From the NCBI GenBank assembly GCA_024743175.1, contig JANSXA010000005.1, positions 310,001 through 374,000 on the forward strand: a stretch of 64,000 nucleotides of DNA. The letters run 5' to 3'. Below the pieces are notes generated by a model. That model saw nothing but the letters and a program-made list of their open reading frames with translations, ran no database searches and was not told the origin of the DNA. Positions 8,919 through 18,755 of the stretch are shown piece by piece. The position numbers were made by a program, and so were the translations under genes. Source of the stretch: Pseudomonadaceae bacterium (lineage in GTDB: Bacteria > Pseudomonadota > Gammaproteobacteria > Pseudomonadales > Azotimanducaceae). Position 1 is the first letter of the stretch, and each line of letters begins with the position of its first letter.

Positions 8919-9560
8919 CTAACCTTTGAATCGCTGCAGATACTCAGGCAGCGCAATGTCCGCTCTGAGGTCTGCGGAGGGTTGCGGCTCGCCTACCTGC
9001 AAGCTCACGGGAATCACCCCTGCCCAGACATCGCTGGCCTTGTCCTGCTCATCATCTCCCGGATCTCCATCGCGCACCTTGGCAGCCATTTCCGCCAGCC
9101 TGATGCGCACCACAGCGGTGGCCGCAAGCTCCTGCGCCGTGGGTTCCCGCACCGCCTGTTCGTGGCCCGGCACAAGCACAGCGACAAACTGGTCCAGAGC
9201 TTCGCGATGAGACTCGTCGGTTACCGCCTCGCCTTTGCCAAAAATAGACACGGAGCGATAATTCATGGAGCAATTAAAACCGCTGCGCGCAATGACATAG
9301 CCATCAACCAGCATCACGCTGATACAAACCTCACCACCTGCCGCCATATGCTTGAGTAAGGCACTCTGCCGGTTGCCATGCAGATACAGATATTCGTCAT
9401 CACAGTAGTACAGAGTTGGAATCAGACGTGGCTCGCCATGCTCTACAAAGGCCACATGACATATTTGTTGGGCTGCAAGAATGTCTTTGATCACGCCTGC
9501 GTCATACTGCGCACGTTTTGCATTTCGTTTGACGGTGGCACGCGTTGAAGGCGGTTGCAT
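8919..9560 (-). CDS. PPOX/NimA-like flavin-binding split-barrel protein
   Basis: About 213 aa. ICHVAFVEHGEPRLIPTLYY and YLHGNRQSALL match the split-barrel of NimA-like pyridoxamine-5'-phosphate-oxidase relatives, followed by ARSGFNCSMNYRSV. Such proteins bind FMN or heme, and some reduce nitro compounds; the cofactor is not evident here. ATG 9560 (MQPPSTRAT) fits the family better than the upstream codon used by the track. It probably forms an operon with the Hsp70-like gene. Confidence 0.82.
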   Translation of the reverse strand: MQPPSTRATVKRNAKRAQYDAGVIKDILAAQQICHVAFVEHGEPRLIPTLYYCDDEYLYLHGNRQSALLKHMAAGGEVCISVMLVDGYVIARSGFNCSMNYRSVSIFGKGEAVTDESHREALDQFVAVLVPGHEQAVREPTAQELAATAVVRIRLAEMAAKVRDGDPGDDEQDKASDVWAGVIPVSLQVGEPQPSADLRADIALPEYLQRFKG

Positions 9561-9672
9561 AGCTTTTACCCGGATATTTTCAGGCGGGCAGTGTATACGC
9601 AAGTCCATCCAAAAACACAGCAATGCAGGTTAAACTGGCATCATCATCGCTTCGCATAGACAGAGCAGACCC

Positions 9673-9867
9673 GTGTCCGAACCAACTGACTTCAACAAGT
9701 TCAGGAAAAAGCAACGTCAACAGCGGGGTAAAGACACCACCCTGTGCAGAAGCGGGTTCCACAAATGGGTGTTTTCCGAGAAAAAACAATTCGACGTCAA
9801 ACAGGGCAAGCTCATCAGCATCCAGCGCTGTGAGCGTTGCCAGCTGACCCGCACAAAGGTCAGCTGA
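9673..9867 (+). CDS. small conserved-looking protein with putative zinc-ribbon residues
   Basis: A 64-aa basic protein starting at GTG 9673. It contains LCRSGFHKW and a C-terminal RCERC pair, so C...H...CxxC could bind zinc. The N-terminal FRKKQRQQRGK stretch is strongly basic. No recognisable Shine-Dalgarno precedes it, and an overlapping frame (9623..9847) is also open but compositionally unconvincing. It lies 5 nt from the convergent msrA stop. The function is unrecognised. Confidence 0.6.
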   Translation: MSEPTDFNKFRKKQRQQRGKDTTLCRSGFHKWVFSEKKQFDVKQGKLISIQRCERCQLTRTKVS

Positions 9868-9872
9868 AGGCT

Positions 9873-10529
9873 TTATCCATCAAGGGTGACCAACGTCGGC
9901 AGGTCACACCCGACACCGGTGCCATTCAGGCCACAGTAGCCGTTGGGCACTTTTGCCAGATACTGCTGATGGTAGTGTTCTGCATAGTAGAACGCAGGGG
10001 CTGGTTTGATTTCAGTTGTGATTTCGCCGTAACCCGCAGCTGTTAATGCAGCCTGATAAGCCACCCTGGAGGCTTCAACAGCCTCAGCTTGTGCGTCTGT
10101 ATAGGTATAGATGATTGAACGATACTGTGTGCCCAGGTCATTTCCCTGACGCATACCCTGGGTGGGATCGTGGCTCTCCCAGAATAGCTTTAACAGCGCC
10201 GCCAGAGTCGTTTCTGCCGGGTCAAAGACCACAAGAACCGTCTCGCTGTGGCCGGTGCCGCCGCTGCACACTTCTTCGTAGCTGGGGTTTGGCGTGTAAC
10301 CGCCGGAATAACCCACGGCGGTAACGTATACGCCGGGAGCCTGCCAGAAACGACGCTCGGCGCCCCAGAAGCAACCCATGCCAAACTGAATCTGCTGCAT
10401 GCCCTCTGGAAAAGGTGGTTGCAGTGAGCGACCCGACACAAAATGCTGTTCCGGCACGGGCATAACCGCGTCGCGGCCGGGTAGCGCCTGCTGTTCCGAT
10501 GGCATTAAAAGTTTCGCACCTAAGCCCAT
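9873..10529 (-). CDS. msrA: peptide-methionine (S)-S-oxide reductase MsrA
   Basis: A 218-aa protein with the MsrA catalytic motif [10 protein letters not shown] (Cys about 53), GYSGG, and HYHQQYL near the C-terminus. C-terminal cysteines in [11 protein letters not shown] could act as resolving residues. It repairs methionine-S-sulfoxide in oxidised proteins using thioredoxin. The internal ATG at 10529 is preceded by CAGGAG with 6-nt spacing, so the 24-residue upstream extension in the track is rejected. The family length and N-terminal extension match E. coli MsrA. Confidence 0.96.
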   Translation of the reverse strand: MGLGAKLLMPSEQQALPGRDAVMPVPEQHFVSGRSLQPPFPEGMQQIQFGMGCFWGAERRFWQAPGVYVTAVGYSGGYTPNPSYEEVCSGGTGHSETVLVVFDPAETTLAALLKLFWESHDPTQGMRQGNDLGTQYRSIIYTYTDAQAEAVEASRVAYQAALTAAGYGEITTEIKPAPAFYYAEHYHQQYLAKVPNGYCGLNGTGVGCDLPTLVTLDG

Positions 10530-10699
10530 GGTAAGCTCCTGCTTGAAAATAAAGCTGTAATGTTCAGGCCACAAGTTTAGCGTGTCACCTGCCCAGTACA
10601 AACGAATCCGACTATTTGTTGTCCAACATTACATGCTGTCTGACACAATATTCGGCCTTCAACGTTCACACCCTCCAACGCGGATGCTATAACACCCTA

Positions 10700-12379
10700 A
10701 TGCGAACACTGATTTTACTGGCTGCCTTTACTATCAGCCTGGGTTGCCAGAGTGCAACTCCAAAACCTGACTCTATCGATAATGCACCGCAGGCAGGCAC
10801 GCGCTCCGGGCAGCAGAGTCTGACCGAGGCCCAGCGGGCCTTTACCAGGGCCGCGGATTATTCAGATCGCCTTGCGCGTCTGTTAGAGCTAGAGCAGCAG
10901 GCGCTGGCTTTAGCCGCTGATGAGCCGCTCAAGCTTGGCAGTCTGGGTTCAGCGATTCTGGACATATATTCCGGCAGTCTCACCGGCCACTATGCGATGA
11001 GCCGGTTTTACGCGCATGTCGATTCCGAAGAAGCGAAGGCGGTTCACGATCAGGCACTGGCAGAACTGATGGAGTCTATGCAAGCTGGCGCTGACGGTTC
11101 ACGCAGCAAACCCTATAAAGCACTGACGCTGTTTGATGGACACACCCTGGCGCGGCTCGACAACCGTTCCGCGGTTGGCGCTATCTATCAGAGCAACGCC
11201 ACCATGGCATTTGGCTACCAACTGGTTACCCGGCCGGAAAACGGACCGTTGCAGCGGGAGTTTTTTGATATCAGCGCACTGCTGGACGGGTTAGATAACG
11301 GCGATACAAAAAGCGCTGATACGCCCGCTGACCACACCCATTCCACCAGTGATAACCCATGGATACTGATCCGCCTGCTGGCAGCTCAGATGGACAGCGC
11401 AGCTCAGACCGCAATTGGTCGATATCTGGCTTCTGTACAGAAATTTGATGATGCAGCGGGCTGGCTCGAGGTTGCCGCCCGCTCCGAAAACGTTATTGCA
11501 AACGCGCTGCTTGCGCGGATTTACTGGAGTCAGGCTGAAGATAACGAAGACCTCGCGCTCAGACAGGAGCTCCGCGAGCGTTCATTGGAAAATTACCTGC
11601 ATGCCATCGCTCTGGGTTCTGCGGATTCCATGTACACCCTGGCCAATCTGTATATCAATGACGTTTACGGAGAAGAAAACCGCGCCGCGGCTTTACCACT
11701 GCTGCGCCGAGCCGCAGACCTGCAACATCCGGAATCGCTGCTTTATCTGGGCCACCTGTACAGTATCGGTCGGGAGGTTGAGCAGGACCTTGTGCAGGCT
11801 GATGAATATTTTGCAGAGGCTGCCGCGTTGAACGATGCTCAGGCCGTCCTCAGCTACGGGCGCTTTTTAACCAGCGCCAGTGAAGAACAGCAAAGCTTCA
11901 GTGCTGCTGCGGATATTCATGGTTGGCTGGAAAACCTCGCCAAAGATGACAACGCCGAGGCTATGGTCTTACTGGGCAATCTGCACGCACGCGGGCTTGG
12001 GCAGAAAGCCTCCAACCGGCGCGCTGTAAGCTGGTACAAAAAGGCTGTCAGAACCGACCCCCAGGACGGTGACATTGTTAACGAAGTGGCCTGGACACTG
12101 ACCGTATCAGATATACAAGGTCTGCAGCGCAGCGGCTACGCAAAAAAGATCATGGACAACCTCATGACCAAAAATGCTGAGGCGGCCCAGCGTCCGGAAT
12201 ACCTCGACACATGGGCGGCGGCTCATGCAGCTAACGGAAAATTTGATGAAGCCATTCGGCTGCAGAATGTAGCCATCGAAACAGCCACAAACCAACAAAG
12301 AGACGACGTCATCGGTATACTCAAAACCCATCTTGAGAAATTTGAAGCCGGTGCAACCATCATCGAAAAAGCACCCTGA
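10700..12379 (+). CDS. Sel1/TPR-repeat lipoprotein
   Basis: About 559 aa. The ATG at 10700 starts a lipoprotein signal peptide, MRTLILLAAFTISLGCQS, with the lipobox ISLGC. The C-terminal half holds Sel1-like repeats (LANLYINDVYGEENRAAALPL and LGHLYSIGREVEQDLVQADEY, then LLGNLHARGLG), so it probably forms an alpha-solenoid on the periplasmic side of a membrane. The N-terminal third is unrecognised. It overlaps the start of mnmH, so the two genes are probably cotranscribed. Confidence 0.82.
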   Translation: MRTLILLAAFTISLGCQSATPKPDSIDNAPQAGTRSGQQSLTEAQRAFTRAADYSDRLARLLELEQQALALAADEPLKLGSLGSAILDIYSGSLTGHYAMSRFYAHVDSEEAKAVHDQALAELMESMQAGADGSRSKPYKALTLFDGHTLARLDNRSAVGAIYQSNATMAFGYQLVTRPENGPLQREFFDISALLDGLDNGDTKSADTPADHTHSTSDNPWILIRLLAAQMDSAAQTAIGRYLASVQKFDDAAGWLEVAARSENVIANALLARIYWSQAEDNEDLALRQELRERSLENYLHAIALGSADSMYTLANLYINDVYGEENRAAALPLLRRAADLQHPESLLYLGHLYSIGREVEQDLVQADEYFAEAAALNDAQAVLSYGRFLTSASEEQQSFSAAADIHGWLENLAKDDNAEAMVLLGNLHARGLGQKASNRRAVSWYKKAVRTDPQDGDIVNEVAWTLTVSDIQGLQRSGYAKKIMDNLMTKNAEAAQRPEYLDTWAAAHAANGKFDEAIRLQNVAIETATNQQRDDVIGILKTHLEKFEAGATIIEKAP

Positions 12380-13418
12380 ACACGATGAGCTGATTCATCT
12401 GCTCGCAGACCAGAGACCATTTCTGGACGTGCGGGCACCTGCCGAATTTACTAAAGGCCATCTACCCAACAGTTTTAATCTACCTATTCTGAACGACGAT
12501 GAGCGCCATCAGGTGGGCCTGGCTTACAGAACCGAAGGCCAGCTTGTGGCCACCAGACTTGGCCACAAGCTGGTCAGCGGCGAAGTCAAAAAGGCGCGTG
12601 TTAATCAGTGGCAGACCTATATAGACAGCCACCCCGACGCTTGCGTCATGTGCTGGCGCGGCGGCCAGCGATCCCAGATTGCGCAACAGTGGTTGGCCGA
12701 AAGTGGCTATGTTGTGTCGCGCGTCTCCGGCGGTTACAAAGCCGCTCGACAGGCGTGTCTGGATATTCTGCAGGAAGCTGCCCTGTCACAGAAACCCTGG
12801 TTTATACTTGCAGGTCGCACCGGCGTGCAGAAAACCGTGTTACTCAACACGCTCAACAACAGCATCGATCTGGAGGGCCTGGCTAACCATCGCGGTTCCG
12901 CCTTCGGCGCCAGGAGCAGTCCTCAGCCAAGCTTACCGAGTTTCGAAAACAACCTCGCCGCACATTATCTGCGGCACACACACCCCAGCCTGATACTGGA
13001 AGATGAAAGCCGCATGATCGGCCGGATTGCAGTGCCCGAGAGCTGGCATCTGCGGATGAAAAAATCACCACTGGTTCTGCTCGAGGCAACCCTGGAAGAA
13101 CGCGTTGAGCACATCGTTAACGAGTACGTTGACACACGCCTGTCTCAGGGTGACTCCACCAGCAGGCTACAAGCACACTACCGCAGTGCGCTGAAGCGTA
13201 TCGCGCGCCGACTTGGCGGGCTTGCCTATCAGCAGATCGATGACATGATCTGTCGCGCGTTTGAGCACCAGGCTGATCATCATCAGTGGGTACGTACCCT
13301 GCTCAGAGACTACTATGACCCTATGTACGACTATCAACTGGAAGGCAAAGCCAGCCGTGTGATCTATACCGGAACGTTTCCACAGGTGCAGGCCTTCCTG
13401 CGAGCGCAGAGTAACTGA
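12351..13418 (+). CDS. mnmH: tRNA 2-selenouridine synthase MnmH (SelU)
   Basis: An N-terminal rhodanese domain (FLDVRAPAEF; catalytic Cys in MCWRGGQRS) is followed by a P-loop region, the MnmH layout. The enzyme geranylates and selenates 2-thiouridine at the tRNA wobble base, using selenophosphate. The P-loop reads GRTGVQKT, lacking the Gly normally before the Lys. No ATG occurs near the 5' end: the track uses TTG at 12333, and GTG 12351 is a better initiator. Either overlaps the lipoprotein gene. Confidence 0.9.
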   Translation: MQPSSKKHPEHDELIHLLADQRPFLDVRAPAEFTKGHLPNSFNLPILNDDERHQVGLAYRTEGQLVATRLGHKLVSGEVKKARVNQWQTYIDSHPDACVMCWRGGQRSQIAQQWLAESGYVVSRVSGGYKAARQACLDILQEAALSQKPWFILAGRTGVQKTVLLNTLNNSIDLEGLANHRGSAFGARSSPQPSLPSFENNLAAHYLRHTHPSLILEDESRMIGRIAVPESWHLRMKKSPLVLLEATLEERVEHIVNEYVDTRLSQGDSTSRLQAHYRSALKRIARRLGGLAYQQIDDMICRAFEHQADHHQWVRTLLRDYYDPMYDYQLEGKASRVIYTGTFPQVQAFLRAQSN

Positions 13419-13430
13419 CTTTCTGACACT

Positions 13431-13781
13431 TCAGTGATCATGTCCATGGGGCAGGTTTGCCAGGTGCGTCTGACGCAGTGCAAGGTCTTCCCGGGAAAGT
13501 AGACCTTTATCCACCATGAGCTGTTGCAAAGCGGTCTGGAAATGCTCGTAGTACTGATATTCATCAGCATCGGAAGCCGTGCGGTCCCACAGCTTGATAA
13601 CATCAATCAGCTGAAGCTGAAATTCATCCCAGTTGAACACACCCGCTTCATGCAGGGCTACTGCCATGCCGAATACCCGGCCATGCCAAGGTGCTTCAAA
13701 CAACACCTCACCATTTGCCATGGGCGGCTGCAGGTGTTCGCTCAACACTTTTTCCAATGAAGGTTGCGGGACGTCTGTCAT
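13431..13781 (-). CDS. nitrile hydratase accessory protein
   Basis: A 116-aa protein related to the N-terminal part of nitrile hydratase beta subunits: FEAPWHGRVFGMAVALHEAGVFNWDEF, then YEHFQTALQQLMVDKGLL. These small accessory proteins are known in many nitrile hydratase operons and assist maturation or metal loading. The C-terminus HGHDH could bind metal. The ATG at 13781 lies 1 nt beyond the alpha stop, so it is the last gene of the beta-alpha-accessory unit. Confidence 0.88.
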   Translation of the reverse strand: MTDVPQPSLEKVLSEHLQPPMANGEVLFEAPWHGRVFGMAVALHEAGVFNWDEFQLQLIDVIKLWDRTASDADEYQYYEHFQTALQQLMVDKGLLSREDLALRQTHLANLPHGHDH

Positions 13782-13782
13782 G

Positions 13783-14361
13783 CTAATTCGCGTCCAGCAC
13801 CGTGACACCAATCATACTGTCCCGCGAGACACTTGCCGCCAGGCTGTCGACATCACGACCCTGCCAGGCAGCCGGCATCTCCGGAAGCACCATGTAGCGG
13901 ATCTCGGCGGACGAATCCCAGACACGAATTTTTTTCTCAGTTGAGATGAATGTGCCGAATTCAGCCAGCACAGACCTGGGTTCGCGCACAACCCTCGATC
14001 GATAGGCTGGATCTTTGTACCATTTTGGCGGCAGCCCAAGCACCGCCCAGGGATAACACGAGCACAATGTACAAACGACCACGTTGTGGGTATCAGGCGT
14101 ATTTTCAACCACAACAAGCTTATCCACCTGACCGCCACTGAACTCAAATTCGTTCACAACTGCTGTCGCGTCAGTCAGCAGGCGCTTCTTAAAGGCCACA
14201 TCTGACCAGGCATGTGCTACCAGCTTAGCGCCATTCATGGGTCCAACACGTTCATTGTAACGCACGATGACATCGTCAATCAGGTCCGCATCAAGCAGCC
14301 CTCTCTCTGTCAGTAAACTTTCCAGCGCCTGCGCGCGAATAGCCGCTGTGGTCTGACTCAT
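13783..14361 (-). CDS. nthA: nitrile hydratase alpha subunit, cobalt type
   Basis: A 192-aa catalytic subunit with the metal-binding motif [10 protein letters not shown] (Cys about 97, 100 and 102). CTLCSC with Thr is characteristic of cobalt enzymes, whereas iron enzymes have CSLCSC. Two of these cysteines are normally oxidised to sulfinic and sulfenic acids. With the beta subunit it hydrates nitriles to amides. GGAGG lies 9 nt before ATG 14361, so the track's 61-residue upstream extension, which runs into the beta gene, is rejected. Confidence 0.96.
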   Translation of the reverse strand: MSQTTAAIRAQALESLLTERGLLDADLIDDVIVRYNERVGPMNGAKLVAHAWSDVAFKKRLLTDATAVVNEFEFSGGQVDKLVVVENTPDTHNVVVCTLCSCYPWAVLGLPPKWYKDPAYRSRVVREPRSVLAEFGTFISTEKKIRVWDSSAEIRYMVLPEMPAAWQGRDVDSLAASVSRDSMIGVTVLDAN

Positions 14362-14365
14362 GGAC

Positions 14366-15076
14366 TTACGCCTCCTCCACCCGGTGCAGGTACGGTTCAA
14401 ACAGATCCAGAAACACTTCAAGGTTCTCTGCGCCCTCTCCCCATAACTCCTGCGCATCAAAACAGAGGGTATACAGGTGCTGTGGCTGCTCACCCTTACC
14501 ATGGGCATTAGTATCAGGAAACACCCACGCACCGTGAACGGCAACTACCGTACCCAGCCTGCCACGCGCGTAAGCTGGTAATCGGGTGTGTCCAGGCACA
14601 GAAGACATTCTTGTCAGCAGAACGTCACCAATAGAATATTTTGCGGCGGCAACCGGATTTCGCTCGGCGGTCAGAGGCGTTGCAGATGTGCGCAAAATAC
14701 GGTCTGCGTCACGGCTGGACAGATCAGAATCAGCACCCTGTTGGGGCCGCGCAGCGACGCGCTCATCACCCTTAGCGCCATAAGCCACAGCGCGATCGGT
14801 AATCTCCTGTTGTTCCAGAATCCCGCCTTCTACCAGCAGGTTTTCCGCGGCACCAAGCCAGCGCCCGTAGTACCCGTCGTCGAGATAACTGATGGGATCA
14901 ATGCGTTCGACGGCATGTCTGAAATGGTCAGAATTGTGCATGACACCCGCCGCCGCAAGGCTGTTGATCATGGTAAACACACTACCGTGCCAGCGTTGGG
15001 AGAAACCCTGTAGCGGATCTTCAGGGTCAACAGCCCCAAAACCCTGTTTTCCACCCAGATCGTGAATGCCATCCAT
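14366..15076 (-). CDS. nthB: nitrile hydratase beta subunit
   Basis: A 236-aa beta subunit with the canonical start [23 protein letters not shown] and a C-terminal SH3-like barrel ([18 protein letters not shown], then [14 protein letters not shown]). The beta-before-alpha order fits cobalt-type nitrile hydratase operons. Its ATG directly abuts the stop of the GH78-like gene (TAGATG), implying translational coupling. The alpha start follows 4 nt past its stop. Confidence 0.96.
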   Translation of the reverse strand: MDGIHDLGGKQGFGAVDPEDPLQGFSQRWHGSVFTMINSLAAAGVMHNSDHFRHAVERIDPISYLDDGYYGRWLGAAENLLVEGGILEQQEITDRAVAYGAKGDERVAARPQQGADSDLSSRDADRILRTSATPLTAERNPVAAAKYSIGDVLLTRMSSVPGHTRLPAYARGRLGTVVAVHGAWVFPDTNAHGKGEQPQHLYTLCFDAQELWGEGAENLEVFLDLFEPYLHRVEEA

Positions 15077-17674
15077 CTAGGCCCGCCTCCCGCCTACCAG
15101 CTCAAGCAGCGTCGGCACTCCGTCGCCACCTGCTTTGAAGTCCATCATGAAACGGTGATGTCCACTTTGTACTGTCTGTTCTATTTCATCCGGCATAACA
15201 ACCTGTGCTTCGCAACCTGGCGGCACCAGCAGTTCCAGTTCAAAGCGATCTTCTTTAATCCACCAGCTGACATCGAAACGTCCCATTGGTGTGCGCAGGG
15301 AAGCCTCGACAAACTGTACCGGTGCACCAGCCAGAAACTGTTTGCCCAGAGGCGGTCTGGGACGCACACGAACCGAACGAAAAGCGCTTTTATCCAGCGC
15401 GTAATCGTCCTGCAATTTAAGCCCGACCAATGATTCCAGCAACCAGGTCAGCACACCCACATTAGCCATTTCAGGGTGTCCTGGTTGCCGCGCCACCAGG
15501 CGGTCACCTGCCTGCACCGCCGCCAGCCAGCTGGGTGCACTGGTCTGCAGCAGGACCATGTAAGCCATATCGAGGCGATCCGCTGCCGTCAGCACCGACA
15601 GCAGATGTGGCAGCACAACTGGCGCTGCATGGCTGTGATAGTTCTGCTGTTGCAGCAGTTCAACCAGACGCTGCTCTGCGCGCTGGCGTTCTTTATCTTC
15701 CAGCAAGCCGAAGTGCAGCACCGCGACATAAGCAGATTCCGTATCACAAGCCACATGCCCGTCTCCGGTCAGGTAGCGTTGGCGGAACGCCTGACGCACG
15801 TCATTTGCCAGCCCATGAAGCAGTTCGTGATCACTGAGTAGCGCCAGCACGCTGGCCATTCGGGCCAGACACCGCAACGCATCATAAACAGTACAACTCG
15901 CTACCAATGGATTTGTAGCTCCGTCGCCATACAAGGCTGTGTTGCTTGGCATGCGCAGCAGATGTGTATTAGCGTGGCGGTAGCTCAGCGCGATCGCCCG
16001 CAGCTGTGGATACGCGCGCTTCAGCACCTGCACATCGCCATGGCTGCGATAGTGTTGCCAGAGCGTGGCCACAAGCGCCTCAAATTCAGCGAACTCATCG
16101 TAGGCAATCTGTGTATCAGTACCCGCGACCGCAGGCACCAGCGGACTGCTGCCTGCCGGCGCGGCATTTGCCGATGTAAGCTTGGCAAAAGCATCTTCCA
16201 GCCATTTCAGCACAAGCGCAGGACTCCTGTCCTGAGCAGCAAAATAGGGCACCCAGGTACCGGCGAGGGTGAAGTCAGGAAGGCGATCTGCAGGCATTAC
16301 GCCCTTCATCGGCACAGTGAAGGCCGCACTTTTAAAGCTGTTATCAATCACTTCGAACAGCTGATTCAAGGTTGCGTGATCAGTGCGCACGCTGAGAGCG
16401 CTGGACTCAGGCGCAGCAATACGCAGAGCCGTCGCCTGTTGAACTTCCGTCAGATGGGGGGTGAACTCCACCTTGAGGTAGCGAAAGGTGTGCAGCGAAA
16501 ACTGCCCCTCATGTGTGGCGCTGCCGTCAGCAACAGTCATAAGGCTATCTTCGCTGACCACCGTAAACGACTTATCAAGACAGTAACTCAACACCACCGT
16601 ATCACTTTCACGACAGGTCAGAGACAGGTTCACGCGACCGACAATCTGATCTCCAAAATCAAATAGTGCAGTGCTGCGACCAGCATCTGTTGTCACCAAC
16701 GGTTCTGTCATGGGGCGCAAAGCCTGCGTCACACCAAGAGCGGCATGCGGCAGACTTTTCAGCTCTGGATTGAAGCTGACTTTATCCACCGATTGCCAGA
16801 GCGCATCATCAAAGCCTGGCTCAGTCCAACCTTCAACAGCCTGAGCTGTATCGGCATGCTCGCCTGCATTAATATCAGCAGCAAGTATATGGCTGGGTGC
16901 CCAGCGCCACTGCTCATCAGAGTTGACTTCAATCTGCTCACCATCAAAAAGTGTCGCGACAAGACGCAGTCGCAGGTAAGGCCGATTGCCGTACCGGGCT
17001 CGACCCAAACCGGGTAATTCGCCAGCAAAAAAACCATCACTGAGTAACACACCCACGCCATTGGGCTCTGCCAGTAGATGATCGGTAATATCAAAGCTCT
17101 GATAAAAAACTTTTTCTCCAAACGCGGTCCAGCTGGCGTCACTTCGCGCCGGCAGAACAGAGGCGCCGTTGAGGTAAAGCTTGAAGTCACCAGCCACAGC
17201 AATATATATCCGCGCTGAGGCCACCGCCTGAGTAATGAGGAAGTCGCGACGCAGAGCAACCGCATGTACGCCTCTGCGGGCACTACCCCTCAACGCACCG
17301 GCAATCCAGGGACCGTGCCAGTCCGTTTCGTGCAGCAGACCCATTTCGAAAGTGGCTGGGTCACTCCAGTCGCCTGGTATACCGTCACTGTCGTAGGTCC
17401 GAACTTTCCACCAGGCTTTTTGCCCTGAGCCGAGCCGCGTACCGCGATAATGAACATGAAGAGTCTGGTGGGATTCTACGCGACCACTGTGCCAGAGGTC
17501 CCCTTGATCCTGATTCAACAGCGCAGGACTGGAAGCGACAAGAATTTCGTAGGCCGACTGGACTTCAGCAGGCCGTGCGTCATTTACCCACCAGGAGAAA
17601 CGTGGTGCTGCAACATCCACGCCCAATGGGTTTTGCATGAACTCGCAGCGAAGCCGGAGCGGAGCGCTTGGCAT
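15077..17674 (-). CDS. GH78 alpha-L-rhamnosidase-fold protein with degenerate catalytic motifs
   Basis: An 865-aa protein with GH78 domain order: concanavalin-like N-terminal sandwiches (QNPLGVDVAAPRFSWW, QSAYEILVASS), LFDFGDQIVGRVNL, FRYLKVEF, an (alpha/alpha)6 barrel from about residue 430, and a C-terminal sandwich. The catalytic loop, usually DCPQRxERLGWTGD, reads KGVMPADRLPDFTL, and the usual GATTxWE segment is AGDRLVA. Acidic catalytic residues therefore appear lost. No signal peptide is seen. It is coupled to nitrile hydratase, which suggests a role other than ordinary rhamnosidase. Confidence 0.8.
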   Translation of the reverse strand: MPSAPLRLRCEFMQNPLGVDVAAPRFSWWVNDARPAEVQSAYEILVASSPALLNQDQGDLWHSGRVESHQTLHVHYRGTRLGSGQKAWWKVRTYDSDGIPGDWSDPATFEMGLLHETDWHGPWIAGALRGSARRGVHAVALRRDFLITQAVASARIYIAVAGDFKLYLNGASVLPARSDASWTAFGEKVFYQSFDITDHLLAEPNGVGVLLSDGFFAGELPGLGRARYGNRPYLRLRLVATLFDGEQIEVNSDEQWRWAPSHILAADINAGEHADTAQAVEGWTEPGFDDALWQSVDKVSFNPELKSLPHAALGVTQALRPMTEPLVTTDAGRSTALFDFGDQIVGRVNLSLTCRESDTVVLSYCLDKSFTVVSEDSLMTVADGSATHEGQFSLHTFRYLKVEFTPHLTEVQQATALRIAAPESSALSVRTDHATLNQLFEVIDNSFKSAAFTVPMKGVMPADRLPDFTLAGTWVPYFAAQDRSPALVLKWLEDAFAKLTSANAAPAGSSPLVPAVAGTDTQIAYDEFAEFEALVATLWQHYRSHGDVQVLKRAYPQLRAIALSYRHANTHLLRMPSNTALYGDGATNPLVASCTVYDALRCLARMASVLALLSDHELLHGLANDVRQAFRQRYLTGDGHVACDTESAYVAVLHFGLLEDKERQRAEQRLVELLQQQNYHSHAAPVVLPHLLSVLTAADRLDMAYMVLLQTSAPSWLAAVQAGDRLVARQPGHPEMANVGVLTWLLESLVGLKLQDDYALDKSAFRSVRVRPRPPLGKQFLAGAPVQFVEASLRTPMGRFDVSWWIKEDRFELELLVPPGCEAQVVMPDEIEQTVQSGHHRFMMDFKAGGDGVPTLLELVGGRRA

Positions 17675-17769
17675 TGTCGCTGTGATTCCCCGTTCAAAAT
17701 GGAGCCGTTAGTTTGCGCCAGCGTTCGGCTACACGCAAGAAATGTCGAGGATTTAGGGCTTATGCCGGT

Positions 17770-18696
17770 TTACAAATGATCATCGAGCAGAGCCTGTTGA
17801 CGGCTACTGAAAATATCCCGGAGAAAACTCACCAGCAACTGCACCCGGCGTGCATTACGTAGCTCGGGGTGGGTCAAAAGCCACAGCGTCGGACTCTTCT
17901 GTACCGGCATCTGAGGCAGCCGCAACAGCTGCTCAGGTTCAGGCCACTGGGCTTGATCCGCACTCAGATAACAAGGCAGCAAACCAACACCCATGTGTAC
18001 ACGGATACAGGTCTGCTGCATGAAGACCTGATCACAGCGAATGCGTACCCGGCTGGATGCAAAATAGCGTTCCCGCAGGCTGGCATAAAAATTCATCACT
18101 TCGCCGCGTGCTGCCCAATCGATCCATGCAAGGTCCCGGTCTTCGCCTGGGGAGCTGTCTGACCCACCGTGCTCAGCAATATATTTGCGGCTGCCATACG
18201 CCGCCACCGCAACCTGATAGAGAGGCCTGCCAACCATTGTGTCCGGCGGAGTTTCTGTTGCCAGAATAGCGACATCAACATCCGCATTAGCAATATCCAG
18301 GTTGCCGTGCACGGGGATGATCTCAAGTTCGATCTCAGCATACTGCTCACAAAACTCAGCCAGGTCAGCCAGGACAAAACTCACCGCCAACACATCCGGC
18401 ACCGCCAGACGGATCTTGCCTTCCAATCGTTGATTAAGTCCCTGAAGCTGAGCATCGAGCTGATTGAGTTGCTCGCCGAGCGCATCAATCTGCTGCGCCA
18501 CATCACTCCCCTCAGCGGTAATCTGTAATCCCGTATTGGTGCGGAGGAACAGCATAACGCCAAGCCGGGACTCCAGCGCTTCCAGACGGCGGGTCACTGT
18601 TGAAGGATTTACCTGCAACTCAATAGCTGCACCACGAACGGAACCCTCATTGGCCACGGCAGCAAAAAAACGGTAATCATCCCAGTTCAAGCCCAC
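17770..18696 (-). CDS. LysR family transcriptional regulator
   Basis: A 308-aa LysR-type regulator: N-terminal winged helix (WDDYRFFAAVANEGSVRGAA, then TVTRRLEALE), a linker helix and a periplasmic-binding-protein-like effector domain. The gene is in the same orientation as, and 95 nt upstream of, the GH78-like/nitrile hydratase genes, making it the obvious candidate regulator, although LysR genes are more often divergent from their targets. Palindromic GTTGC repeats lie just upstream of its start and may be its own operator. Confidence 0.93.
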   Translation of the reverse strand: MGLNWDDYRFFAAVANEGSVRGAAIELQVNPSTVTRRLEALESRLGVMLFLRTNTGLQITAEGSDVAQQIDALGEQLNQLDAQLQGLNQRLEGKIRLAVPDVLAVSFVLADLAEFCEQYAEIELEIIPVHGNLDIANADVDVAILATETPPDTMVGRPLYQVAVAAYGSRKYIAEHGGSDSSPGEDRDLAWIDWAARGEVMNFYASLRERYFASSRVRIRCDQVFMQQTCIRVHMGVGLLPCYLSADQAQWPEPEQLLRLPQMPVQKSPTLWLLTHPELRNARRVQLLVSFLRDIFSSRQQALLDDHL

Positions 18697-18755
18697 TACA
18701 CCTCAAGATATCGGCGATTTCCGAAAATGCGCCGGAAAGCGGAGACTAAATTAGT

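Noticed and set aside
13783-14544. Long N-terminal extension of nitrile hydratase alpha in the ORF track
   Set aside because: The extra 61 residues run through the beta-subunit gene in another frame, while ATG 14361 has GGAGG at 9 nt and gives a family-length protein.
15962-16666. 234-aa ORF opposite the GH78-like gene
   Set aside because: Arg/His/Gln-rich composition typical of antisense frames; the GH78-fold protein is clearly encoded on the other strand.
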